This document shows, one piece after another, positions 58,851-64,000 of a stretch of 64,000 nt of DNA. A program made the position numbers and the translations under genes. The notes under the pieces were generated by a model. It made no database searches and was not told the DNA's origin. It worked only from the letters and a program-made list of their open reading frames with translations. How positions within the stretch are numbered: position 1 is the stretch's first letter; each line of letters begins with the position of its first letter. The DNA is from Synechococcus sp. ROS8604 (lineage in GTDB: Bacteria > Cyanobacteriota > Cyanobacteriia > PCC-6307 > Cyanobiaceae), in NCBI RefSeq assembly GCF_014279655.1, contig NZ_CP047946.1, positions 2,108,001 through 2,172,000 of the forward strand, written 5' to 3'.

Positions 58851-59111
58851 ATGCTCAGATCGATTGCTTCGCTGTTGTTTGCGGCTGTGATGTGGGTTCA
58901 GGTCCCCCAGTGGTCCAACGATTGGTCGAAATGTGCCGTAGACGTCCCTGATACGGCTTGTCATTGGTATGTCGTAGCGCCAGACAACACCTTTGGGGAA
59001 GGATTCAGCTGGGCCAATGCTCCTTGGTTTAGCGCTGAAGGTCTGCTCGACATTGGTGATCTCACTGACACCATGAGCAACATCCACCTCGGCGCGGTTG
59101 AGAACGCTTAG
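58851..59111 (+). CDS. Small exported protein, hypothetical
   Basis: 86 residues. AGGAATGAG lies just before the ATG at 58851. The N-terminus (MLRSIASLLFAAVMWVQVPQW) is a signal peptide or signal anchor. The mature part has two cysteines (KCAVDVP, ACHWYVVAP) and several aromatic residues, so it is probably a small periplasmic or secreted protein with one disulfide. No family recognised. A frame extending upstream exists but is weaker. Confidence 0.65.
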   Translation: MLRSIASLLFAAVMWVQVPQWSNDWSKCAVDVPDTACHWYVVAPDNTFGEGFSWANAPWFSAEGLLDIGDLTDTMSNIHLGAVENA

Positions 59112-59399
59112 AAGCGTCGGACCAGAGGTCCCATGCCATTGGTTGGGACCCTAAAAGCATGGCTATCGAGTGGTGTAAGAGCTCTTTCGATTTGCGAAGT
59201 CTTCACAGAAGCGAAATCGATGCGTGGTGATTAATGGAATCCACATGAAGGTGGCTCATTCACTCCATAAGAATCTTCCACAACGGCAGAACTCCGAAGA
59301 TCATCCGTCTTCAGATTCAACATGAAACAGTGTTTGAAACCCCAAAGCTGTCAGCAGCAACGCTCTGGAGCTAAGTAGACCTAGATGGAACAGGTCGAT
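59112..59399. other. Non-coding stretch with a hairpin, 59127-59150
   Basis: About 288 bases without a supported gene. The only structure I can see is GGTCCCA, loop of 10, TGGGACC near the start, 15 bases after the upstream stop. It has no T-run. The remainder looks AT-rich and non-coding. Confidence 0.4.
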
Positions 59400-59516
59400 C
59401 TATTTCTTTTTCAAGTAAGGCAAATCACTTGGCTGAGAGAGGGTGAAGACAACAGCGGCTGTAATGAGTGCACCTACAGCCAACATTGCATAAATCCAAA
59501 TAGAGTAATCAGTCAT
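59400..59516 (-). CDS. Small membrane peptide coupled to the HLIP gene
   Basis: 38 residues: MTDYSIWIYAMLAVGALITAA then FTLSQPSDLPYLKKK. It has one membrane helix and a basic end. Its ATG shares the A of the HLIP stop codon (TGATG), so translation is coupled. The layout of a short N-terminus, one helix and a Lys-rich tail resembles small photosystem subunits, but it does not match any that I know. It is below normal size limits and easy to miss. Confidence 0.7.
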   Translation of the reverse strand: MTDYSIWIYAMLAVGALITAAVVFTLSQPSDLPYLKKK

Positions 59517-59716
59517 CAGTTAATTCCTAAAACGCCAAACATGATTTGGCTCAGAATGCCATGACCTGTCAAGGCCTCAGTGAGCACGCCGATCACAATG
59601 CCAAGCATGGCTAAGCGTCCATTGAGGAGCTCTGCAGCAACAAATCGCCCAGACTTGCTTTGCTCTGAAGAGCCGTTCTGGAACCAATCTTCTTGGGACC
59701 GGGAGACGGAATTCAT
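59516..59716 (-). CDS. High-light-inducible protein (HLIP)
   Basis: 66 residues. The chlorophyll-binding helix is AELLNGRLAMLGIVIGVLTEALTG, followed by HGILSQIMFGVLGIN. The Glu, Asn and Arg needed for chlorophyll ligation are all present. A polar N-terminus (SRSQEDWFQNGSSEQSKSGRFV) precedes it. It belongs to the light-stress group of small CAB proteins. The stop overlaps the start of the 38-residue peptide. A promoter candidate is at 59738-59766. Confidence 0.92.
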   Translation of the reverse strand: MNSVSRSQEDWFQNGSSEQSKSGRFVAAELLNGRLAMLGIVIGVLTEALTGHGILSQIMFGVLGIN

Positions 59717-59737
59717 CAGCTTCTAATAAGTTCATCC

Positions 59738-59766
59738 ATATTACCCGCTTTGCAACGTTTTGCGAA
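59738..59766 (-). promoter_or_regulatory. Putative sigma-70 type promoter of the HLIP operon
   Basis: On the minus strand TTCGCA, a 17-base spacer and TAATAT, ending about 22 bases upstream of the HLIP ATG. The -10 element is good, the -35 weak, as is usual for cyanobacterial promoters. The region overlaps the GNAT start on the plus strand. Confidence 0.4.
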
Positions 59767-59774
59767 GCATCGCC

Positions 59775-60224
59775 ATGCGGCCCATCCAAGCCACTGACAT
59801 CCCTTTGCTACGCGAAATTTTCGTGGATGCCATCCATAGCCAAGCCGCTCAGATTTACAGCCCAGAACAAATACACGCTTGGGCAAGCCTCGCTTGGCTT
59901 CCAGGAATTTTGGATCGCACCTTGGAAGAAGGCCAAGGCTGGATCAGTGGAGTCGATGATGGGTTCGCGATTCGCCATCCCTCCAACCGACTGTCAATGC
60001 TGTATTGCCGAGGTCGATCGTCTCGACAGGGACATGGCTCAGCGCTGCTTCAGGCCATTGAATCCGATGCCCAACGCATGGGATTCAAACGGTTGCAAAC
60101 AGAAGCCAGCCTCCTCAGTCGGCCCATGCTGGAGCGACGGGGTTGGATGGTGATCGCTCCTGAGTCATTCACGATCGCCAGCGTGCCGTTCTTGCGCTTC
60201 AAAATGGACAAAAGCTTGAGCTGA
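59775..60224 (+). CDS. GNAT family N-acetyltransferase
   Basis: 149 residues. RPIQATDIPLLREIFVDAIHSQA starts the GNAT fold, and RSSRQGHGSALLQAIESDAQRMGF contains the acetyl-CoA loop (RxxGxG/A, here RQGHGSA). A C-terminal QTEASLLSRPMLERRGWMVI is also typical. The substrate is unknown. ATG 59775 is chosen; TTG 59760 is upstream in frame. Confidence 0.87.
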   Translation: MRPIQATDIPLLREIFVDAIHSQAAQIYSPEQIHAWASLAWLPGILDRTLEEGQGWISGVDDGFAIRHPSNRLSMLYCRGRSSRQGHGSALLQAIESDAQRMGFKRLQTEASLLSRPMLERRGWMVIAPESFTIASVPFLRFKMDKSLS

Positions 60225-60831
60225 GTCCGCTCCCTCAGGCGAATCGCTAAAGCCTTACAAATCGCCGACAGCGATGGCGAAATGATGCAAAAATCATCGA
60301 GATTTTCAAGACTGGGCGAAGAATAAAAACGCTGATGCTTGCTGATTCGCCAAATTCCGCTCTCAGCATCTGTTTTTCCACACCAATTTCAAACCAAACC
60401 AGATTTTTGCTCACGTCATGGCGTTGGTCAGGCTCATCAAAGCCAACCGAGCAGGTTCAGTCATGAATTGAAGCAACTTTTGCATGACAACAACGTGAGC
60501 TCGCTTACACGCAACAAACCCTTTCTATGACAGCTGTACAAACAATATAAAATTGATTCCATCCGCATCGAACAACGAAATAAAGCAATCTGAAAACAGA
60601 AGCAGGACGATCGATCCCCGGCTACCGCGTTGCTCGGACTCCAAACAATCAGGATTCAGCGGCTGTGGAAAAGTTGTGGAAAAGCATGGAAGTCATCCAA
60701 ATCGCCCCCTGACCGCCTAGTTCTTAGGGTGGTCCTGCATCCCCTAATCCATCCTGGGAGGCCTACGACCTTGCAGGAAATATCCAAGAACGTTCAGCTG
60801 GCGATCCACGGCGTCACTGACGAAGATTGCC
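60225..60831. other. 607-base non-coding gap with DnaA-box-like sites
   Basis: No convincing gene. Three perfect copies of TTTTCCACA / TGTGGAAAA are present (60374-60382 on plus, 60664-60672 and 60675-60683 on minus), with an AT-rich stretch around 60535-60560 between them. TTTTCCACA is the DnaA-box form described for Synechococcus elongatus oriC. A TTAGGG/CCCTAA inverted pair lies at 60724-60747. Details are in the findings. Confidence 0.55.
60664..60683 (-). repeat. Two tandem DnaA-box-like 9-mers
   Basis: TGTGGAAAA is repeated with an 11-base period (60664 and 60675), one helical turn apart. Reading the other strand gives TTTTCCACA twice. A third copy lies 290 bases upstream at 60374. Confidence 0.7.
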
Positions 60832-61113
60832 TCAAGTCTGGTTGCCACCGAGCATGTCTTCATACCCTTCGTAGGGGTCATATTCGGCCCATCCAGGGCT
60901 GGCTTGATCCATAAGCCCATATTGACCATCAATCATCTGAGTTCTTGTGTTCCCGTAAGGCACCGTGTTGCAGGTCACGCCTCCACCAGCCACCGGTTGG
61001 CAGTCATTGAAACGAACCTGGCTTTTCACGGAGACGCCAACCAGGGAAACACAGCCGATGAGAAGGGGAACCACTGCGCTTAAACGCCCATCAAAAGGTC
61101 GCTGGATCTGCAT
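60832..61113 (-). CDS. Exported or membrane-anchored hypothetical protein
   Basis: 93 residues from ATG 61113 (112 from GTG 61170, which would overlap the upstream gene). The N-terminal hydrophobic run (LSAVVPLLIGCVSLVGVSV) is a signal anchor, and the remainder is polar with two cysteines (FNDCQPVAGGGVTCNTV), acidic residues and a Gly/Tyr-rich tail. No family recognised. It follows the gene at 61155 in the same direction. Confidence 0.6.
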   Translation of the reverse strand: MQIQRPFDGRLSAVVPLLIGCVSLVGVSVKSQVRFNDCQPVAGGGVTCNTVPYGNTRTQMIDGQYGLMDQASPGWAEYDPYEGYEDMLGGNQT

Positions 61114-61154
61114 GAGCTGCTGAACAACTGAAACCAGTTTGACGGCATCCAGCC

Positions 61155-61460
61155 TCAAAAGCCCTGACACTGAACATTCACAGCCGTCAAAAAATTGACA
61201 GCGTCTTTTCCACGTCCAGCACGGAGCTGCACCATCACGAGATCGGACTGCAGACCCAAAAGCATGGTTTGACAGGGATAACGGTCGCGTGCTGATGCAC
61301 TGCGCTGCAGCTGTTCAGCACGGTCTAAAGCTTCCTGACAGCTAGCGATTCGCTCGAATCGAAAACAATCCAACGCAACAGGATTGACGCTCCGAAGCGA
61401 AGCAGCAGAAGCGGAACCGATAAAAGCACCACCAAGGACCAACAGAATTGCCCCAGAAAT
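61155..61460 (-). CDS. Small exported protein with possible ATT start
   Basis: 101 residues if it starts at ATT 61460. The signal peptide would be SGAILLVLGGAFIGSASAA, followed by a mature domain with four cysteines (LDCFRFERIASCQEALDRAEQL, YPCQTMLLG, VQCQGF). AGGAG lies 6 bases before the ATT, so the spacing fits, and no ATG, GTG or TTG gives a similarly good signal. A TTG at 61445 makes a very short signal. A start at 61655 would put 65 residues of unlikely sequence first. No family recognised. Confidence 0.6.
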   Translation of the reverse strand: MSGAILLVLGGAFIGSASAASLRSVNPVALDCFRFERIASCQEALDRAEQLQRSASARDRYPCQTMLLGLQSDLVMVQLRAGRGKDAVNFLTAVNVQCQGF

Positions 61461-61502
61461 CGCGATCTCCTGAGAGGATGCGACAGCTATTTCTCGGATC
61501 GG

Positions 61503-61619
61503 ATGTACACCGACTGGACTGCTGTCGCCCTTCTGCTGTTCACCACTGTGCCTTTGTTGGCTGTCGTGGTGACCGCCGCCTTCTTTATTTGGCAACAGAG
61601 GAAGAAACAACTGCGTTAA
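61503..61619 (+). CDS. Small single-pass membrane peptide
   Basis: 38 residues: MYTDWTAVALLLFTTVPLL, continuing AVVVTAAFFIW and ending QQRKKQLR. One membrane helix with a basic cytosolic tail, the layout of small photosynthetic or respiratory complex subunits. I could not match it to PsbX, PsbY, PetM or similar sequences I know. It is divergent from the ATT-start gene and its last 35 bases overlap the convergent zinc-ribbon gene. Below common gene-size limits. Confidence 0.65.
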   Translation: MYTDWTAVALLLFTTVPLLAVVVTAAFFIWQQRKKQLR

Positions 61620-61791
61620 CCGGCTCAGGAAGGGCCGTGGAGTGCTGAATTCCAAGGGCTGGCAGTGACATGCCTAACTCCTCATTTTGACTCTTCGTGG
61701 GCTCTCCCTGTCCCAAACAATCCAGACAAGTACGAAAACGCTTGTCATTGATTCGCTGAATGCCACTGCCGCCGCAGCTTCTGCAGGTCAT
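61585..61791 (-). CDS. Small zinc-ribbon-like protein
   Basis: 68 residues from ATG 61791. CRSCGGSG and CLDCLGQG form two CxxCxGxG repeats, as in the zinc-binding region of DnaJ, BSD2 and related small chaperone-like proteins. A 40-residue tail follows that is not ordered. It may act as a small redox or zinc-binding factor, for example in photosystem or Rubisco assembly (as BSD2 does in chloroplasts), which is only inference. It lies 25 bases downstream of gluQRS on the same strand. Confidence 0.75.
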   Translation of the reverse strand: MTCRSCGGSGIQRINDKRFRTCLDCLGQGEPTKSQNEELGMSLPALGIQHSTALPEPVNAVVSSSVAK

Positions 61792-61816
61792 GGTTGCTGT
61801 TGCCGTTTCAAGACGT

Positions 61817-62761
61817 TTAGTTTGAGGCCTTTTCCCAATTGCGATCCCGAACTTTTCCTGAAGAATCAGCCCCCACAATCAATGACGTGAGCTTGTCCTG
61901 ACGCTCTCTCAGCTCCTCCAGCAATTCTTCAGCCGAAATCGCATGCTCGGGAGGCACCAGCCCAAGTGATGAAGCCAATTGGCCAGTCAATTGCGCTGCC
62001 GTATCTCCACGATCACGCAGCGACCTCACGCCTGTCGCCTGCTCGCGTTTTGACAGTTTTTGGCCGGACGGATCACAGAGCAACGGCACATGCCCGTAGC
62101 GCGGGGAGGCCATTCCCAGGCTGGACATGACAGCGATCTGGGCGGCACAGACCGACACCAGATCTTGCCCTCGCACCACCTCACTGATGCCCATCGCCAA
62201 CTCATCGATGCACGTAGCCATGTGATAAGCGATGACTCCATCGGCGCGACGAAGAACGACATCTCCTACCCGAGCGGAGAAGGGCTCAGCAACGCGCAAT
62301 CTCCAGGCCGGTAATCGCGCATTCCTCAAGCCCCAGTCTTGTTGGAGCCGCCTGCACGTTCCTGGATAGATGCTTGCACCGTCAAGCTGACGGCGACTAC
62401 AGCGACAGGGATAGAGATAACCCTGCTTCCGCAAGCTTGAAAGAAATGAGCCATAGAGGCCTCGGCGTCTGCTCTGGAGCACAAGGGGGCCATCCCAGTG
62501 GAGGCCTAGCCAGCGGAGGTCCTGCAGCACCGACTCAATGGCGCCAGAACGAATCCTTGGCGTGTCGAGGTCATCGACCCGCAACAACCATTGCCCGTTG
62601 TTGACTCGGGCATGCAGCCAGGACAGAAGAGCCGTCCTCACATTGCCGAGGTGAAGTGGACCGGATGGCGTGGGAGCAAAGCGCCCCCGGTAGCCGTGTT
62701 GGCGCAGTCTCTGGCCGTTCTGCAGGACTCGACTCAGGTGATCGGGAAGCTCGATAGCCAT
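61817..62761 (-). CDS. gluQRS: Glutamyl-Q tRNA(Asp) synthetase
   Basis: 314 residues. GRFAPTPSGPLHLGNVRTALLSWL contains the HIGH-type motif, KLSKREQA the KMSKS-type. Cysteines in YPCRCSRRQLD and GTCR form the zinc site. It lacks the anticodon-binding C-terminus of GltX, the mark of GluQRS. The enzyme glutamylates queuosine at position 34 of tRNA-Asp, whose gene (with G34) is at 51780-51853 in this window. Confidence 0.93.
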   Translation of the reverse strand: MAIELPDHLSRVLQNGQRLRQHGYRGRFAPTPSGPLHLGNVRTALLSWLHARVNNGQWLLRVDDLDTPRIRSGAIESVLQDLRWLGLHWDGPLVLQSRRRGLYGSFLSSLRKQGYLYPCRCSRRQLDGASIYPGTCRRLQQDWGLRNARLPAWRLRVAEPFSARVGDVVLRRADGVIAYHMATCIDELAMGISEVVRGQDLVSVCAAQIAVMSSLGMASPRYGHVPLLCDPSGQKLSKREQATGVRSLRDRGDTAAQLTGQLASSLGLVPPEHAISAEELLEELRERQDKLTSLIVGADSSGKVRDRNWEKASN

Positions 62762-62787
62762 CGATAGTGCTGATCGCTCATATCAAC

Positions 62788-62813
62788 AAAAAAGGGTGGT
62801 CAGAAGACCACCC
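62788..62813 (-). terminator. Rho-independent terminator after hupB
   Basis: On the minus strand GGGTGGTC, loop TTCT, GACCACCC, then TTTTTT. The perfect eight-pair stem lies 24 bases beyond the hupB stop and separates hupB from gluQRS. Confidence 0.93.
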
Positions 62814-62836
62814 CTGATCAGCAGAGAGTCTTTGAT

Positions 62837-63112
62837 CTAGCCCTGGACCCGGTCTTTGAACATTTTGCCAGCGGTAAAGGCGGGAACACGCTTGGCGGGA
62901 ATTTTGATCTTTTCACCGGTTTTGGGGTTCAGGCCCTGACGAGCAGAACGCTCGCGTGGTTCAAACGAACCGAAACCAAGGATGGAAACTTTTTTCCCTT
63001 CGACGACGGAATCAATGATGGTGTCGATAGCGGCGTCCACAACGAGGGAGACGTCGGTTTTGGTGAGTTCGGTGCGAGCAGCAACGAGGTTGACGAGATC
63101 AGCTTTGTTCAT
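62837..63112 (-). CDS. hupB: Histone-like DNA-binding protein HU
   Basis: 91 residues: MNKADLVNLVAARTELTKTD, then VSILGFGSFEPRERSARQGLNPKTGEKIKIPAKRVPAFTAGKMFKDRV. This is the complete HU fold with the DNA-grasping arm (RxGxNPxTG). HU bends DNA, compacts the nucleoid and helps DnaA at origins. A clean terminator follows. The ATG at 63112 is used since upstream sequence does not match. Confidence 0.96.
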   Translation of the reverse strand: MNKADLVNLVAARTELTKTDVSLVVDAAIDTIIDSVVEGKKVSILGFGSFEPRERSARQGLNPKTGEKIKIPAKRVPAFTAGKMFKDRVQG

Positions 63113-63260
63113 GGAAGGAGTGATATGGAGCGAGAGCGCGATGGTTGACGTTGCGGAGGTCAACATCCGCACGGCTTCCTTGAGCGTGCCAATCGTATGG
63201 AGGTCAGCGCCTTGAGGCAACCGAAAAAGCCTGTGCCGCAACGCATTCACCCAATCAGTG

Positions 63261-63926
63261 TTAAGAAAGCAGGTCTGATTGGGCGGGACTCCAACTGTCG
63301 AAAGGAGCCAACCTCCCACCTCGCAGCGCCCCAAGGCCTGCTCCAGAAGCCAATGCTGGACTTGATTCTGGAGGAATCCAATCGCGCAGACGCTGAAGGC
63401 TGAGCTGCTGCCTCGGCCAATGAAACGTGCGTCGATGACGAAGAGGAGCCATTTGACCTTCTTGAACTGGAATTAATAATCGTCCGCAAAAAAGCACATC
63501 CAGAGGGGCTGGAGCGTGCACAACGCAGCTTCCTGGCGTGGGTCCAGGCGTCCAAAGCAGCCTTAAACCGGAGGCTGTGATGTGGGAATCAACAAAAGTC
63601 TCAAGGGGTTGAACCCCTGGTAAGAGGTAAGCCTCTTGCTCTTGAACCAACACAGGCCATCCCAATCGTTCTTGCAAGCGACGAAGGCGTCCATGCCCCT
63701 CTCGACTCGTCAGCAGAATCCGAGCTGAACGATCAGATGCCAGGTCATGCAGGGCTTGAAGGCTGGCCTCGGTCAGCGGTGGGCAATCAATCAGGACGGG
63801 TTCTGGGTCCAAATCGAGCCACCAAGACGACCCACCACGACAATCTCGATTGGGTGGAAACAGCCAAAGGTTGTCCAAGATTTGCTGAGGTGGTCGGCCT
63901 GACTCCAAAGCCGAGGTCATCGTCAT
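63261..63926 (-). CDS. Metallo-beta-lactamase-fold protein, degenerate
   Basis: 221 residues. The fold is suggested by NLWLFPPNRDCRGGSSWWLDLDPEPVLIDCPP, TPGPTPGSCVVHAP and VLFCGRLLIP, lines that correspond to beta strands and the TPGHTPG loop. The metal motif HxHxDH is missing; the corresponding site reads LTSREGHGRLRRL, where only one His remains. It may therefore be inactive or have a different role. It is a cyanobacterial type of MBL protein, and its 3' end is 148 bases from hupB. Confidence 0.75.
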   Translation of the reverse strand: MTMTSALESGRPPQQILDNLWLFPPNRDCRGGSSWWLDLDPEPVLIDCPPLTEASLQALHDLASDRSARILLTSREGHGRLRRLQERLGWPVLVQEQEAYLLPGVQPLETFVDSHITASGLRLLWTPGPTPGSCVVHAPAPLDVLFCGRLLIPVQEGQMAPLRHRRTFHWPRQQLSLQRLRDWIPPESSPALASGAGLGALRGGRLAPFDSWSPAQSDLLS

Positions 63927-64000
63927 TTAGGTGGAGTTCCATCACACCCTCTAGCTTGAGGGAAGTACGTCCTGCGATCTGCGGGCGGATCTTTGAACAC
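63927..64000. other. Window end, no gene identified
   Basis: 74 bases upstream of the MBL-like gene on the minus strand. It should hold its promoter, and possibly the start of a divergent gene beyond the window. Nothing definite can be seen. Confidence 0.4.

Noticed and set aside
60630-60914. Plus-strand frame of 94 codons in the DnaA-box gap.
   Set aside because: It overlaps the tandem boxes and the end of the minus-strand exported protein, and its sequence looks like random coding. It is not conserved-looking.

Overview
The window is about 64 kb of a picocyanobacterial chromosome, most likely a marine Synechococcus of subcluster 5.1. The evidence is cytochrome f and Rieske genes in tandem, psaF with psaJ, ndhB, Vipp1/IM30, a cyAbrB regulator, two high-light-inducible proteins (HLIPs), a complete cytochrome c oxidase and heme A cluster, and many short DUF proteins typical of marine picocyanobacteria. 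Genes are dense, operons often overlap by 4 nt, and GC is roughly 50-55 percent. A species or clade cannot be assigned by reading alone.

Layout. 1-5.5 kb: end of a membrane glycosyltransferase, a DciA-like DUF721 protein, Vipp1, a thioredoxin/aminotransferase/BirA chain and an M23 peptidase. 5.5-11.4 kb: an orphan OmpR-type regulator, a MacB/LolD-type ATPase overlapping ndhB, and topA. 11.4-16.5 kb: a lipoprotein, a DUF2232 membrane protein overlapping a CobT-like (TIGR00303) protein, a Tat/lipoprotein solute-binding protein, an Fe-S aldo/keto reductase and a DUF151 nuclease. 16.6-18.4 kb: riboflavin synthase, an HdeD-like protein and cyAbrB. 18.5-25.7 kb: ctaCDE facing ctaA-ctaB plus an ABC-2 exporter, the respiratory oxidase block. 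25.7-36.8 kb: nanE, a lone groL, fabG, a K+ channel with a GT9 enzyme, ispD, an LD-carboxypeptidase, the plastoquinone-type UbiA, Ppx/GppA and a RodZ-like protein. 37-44.5 kb: petC-petA-lgt-cobM-tRNA-Val on the minus strand, tatC, an NFACT/RqcH-like protein, gmk, and psaF-psaJ. 44.6-51.8 kb: tsaD, an HLIP, a PilT-like ATPase with an in-frame 9-bp repeat, wecB, a DUF1643 protein, an antiporter and gltX. 51.8-57.4 kb: tRNA-Asp, tRNA-Trp, rplS, map, an SDR, a BioD-like/DRTGG protein and a DprA-like protein. 57.4-61.8 kb: a looser stretch of very small genes. 61.8-64 kb: gluQRS, hupB and a degenerate metallo-beta-lactamase-fold protein.

Most of the window is core metabolism. The 57.4-61.8 kb stretch is the exception. 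It holds several unrecognised small proteins, an HLIP gene whose stop overlaps the start of a 38-residue membrane peptide gene (TGATG), a gene whose best-placed start is ATT, and a 607-base non-coding gap with three perfect copies of the cyanobacterial DnaA-box 9-mer. Seven convergent gene pairs overlap in their coding 3' ends, which is a notable organisational feature. All functions are inferred from sequence patterns and family knowledge; no database search was run.
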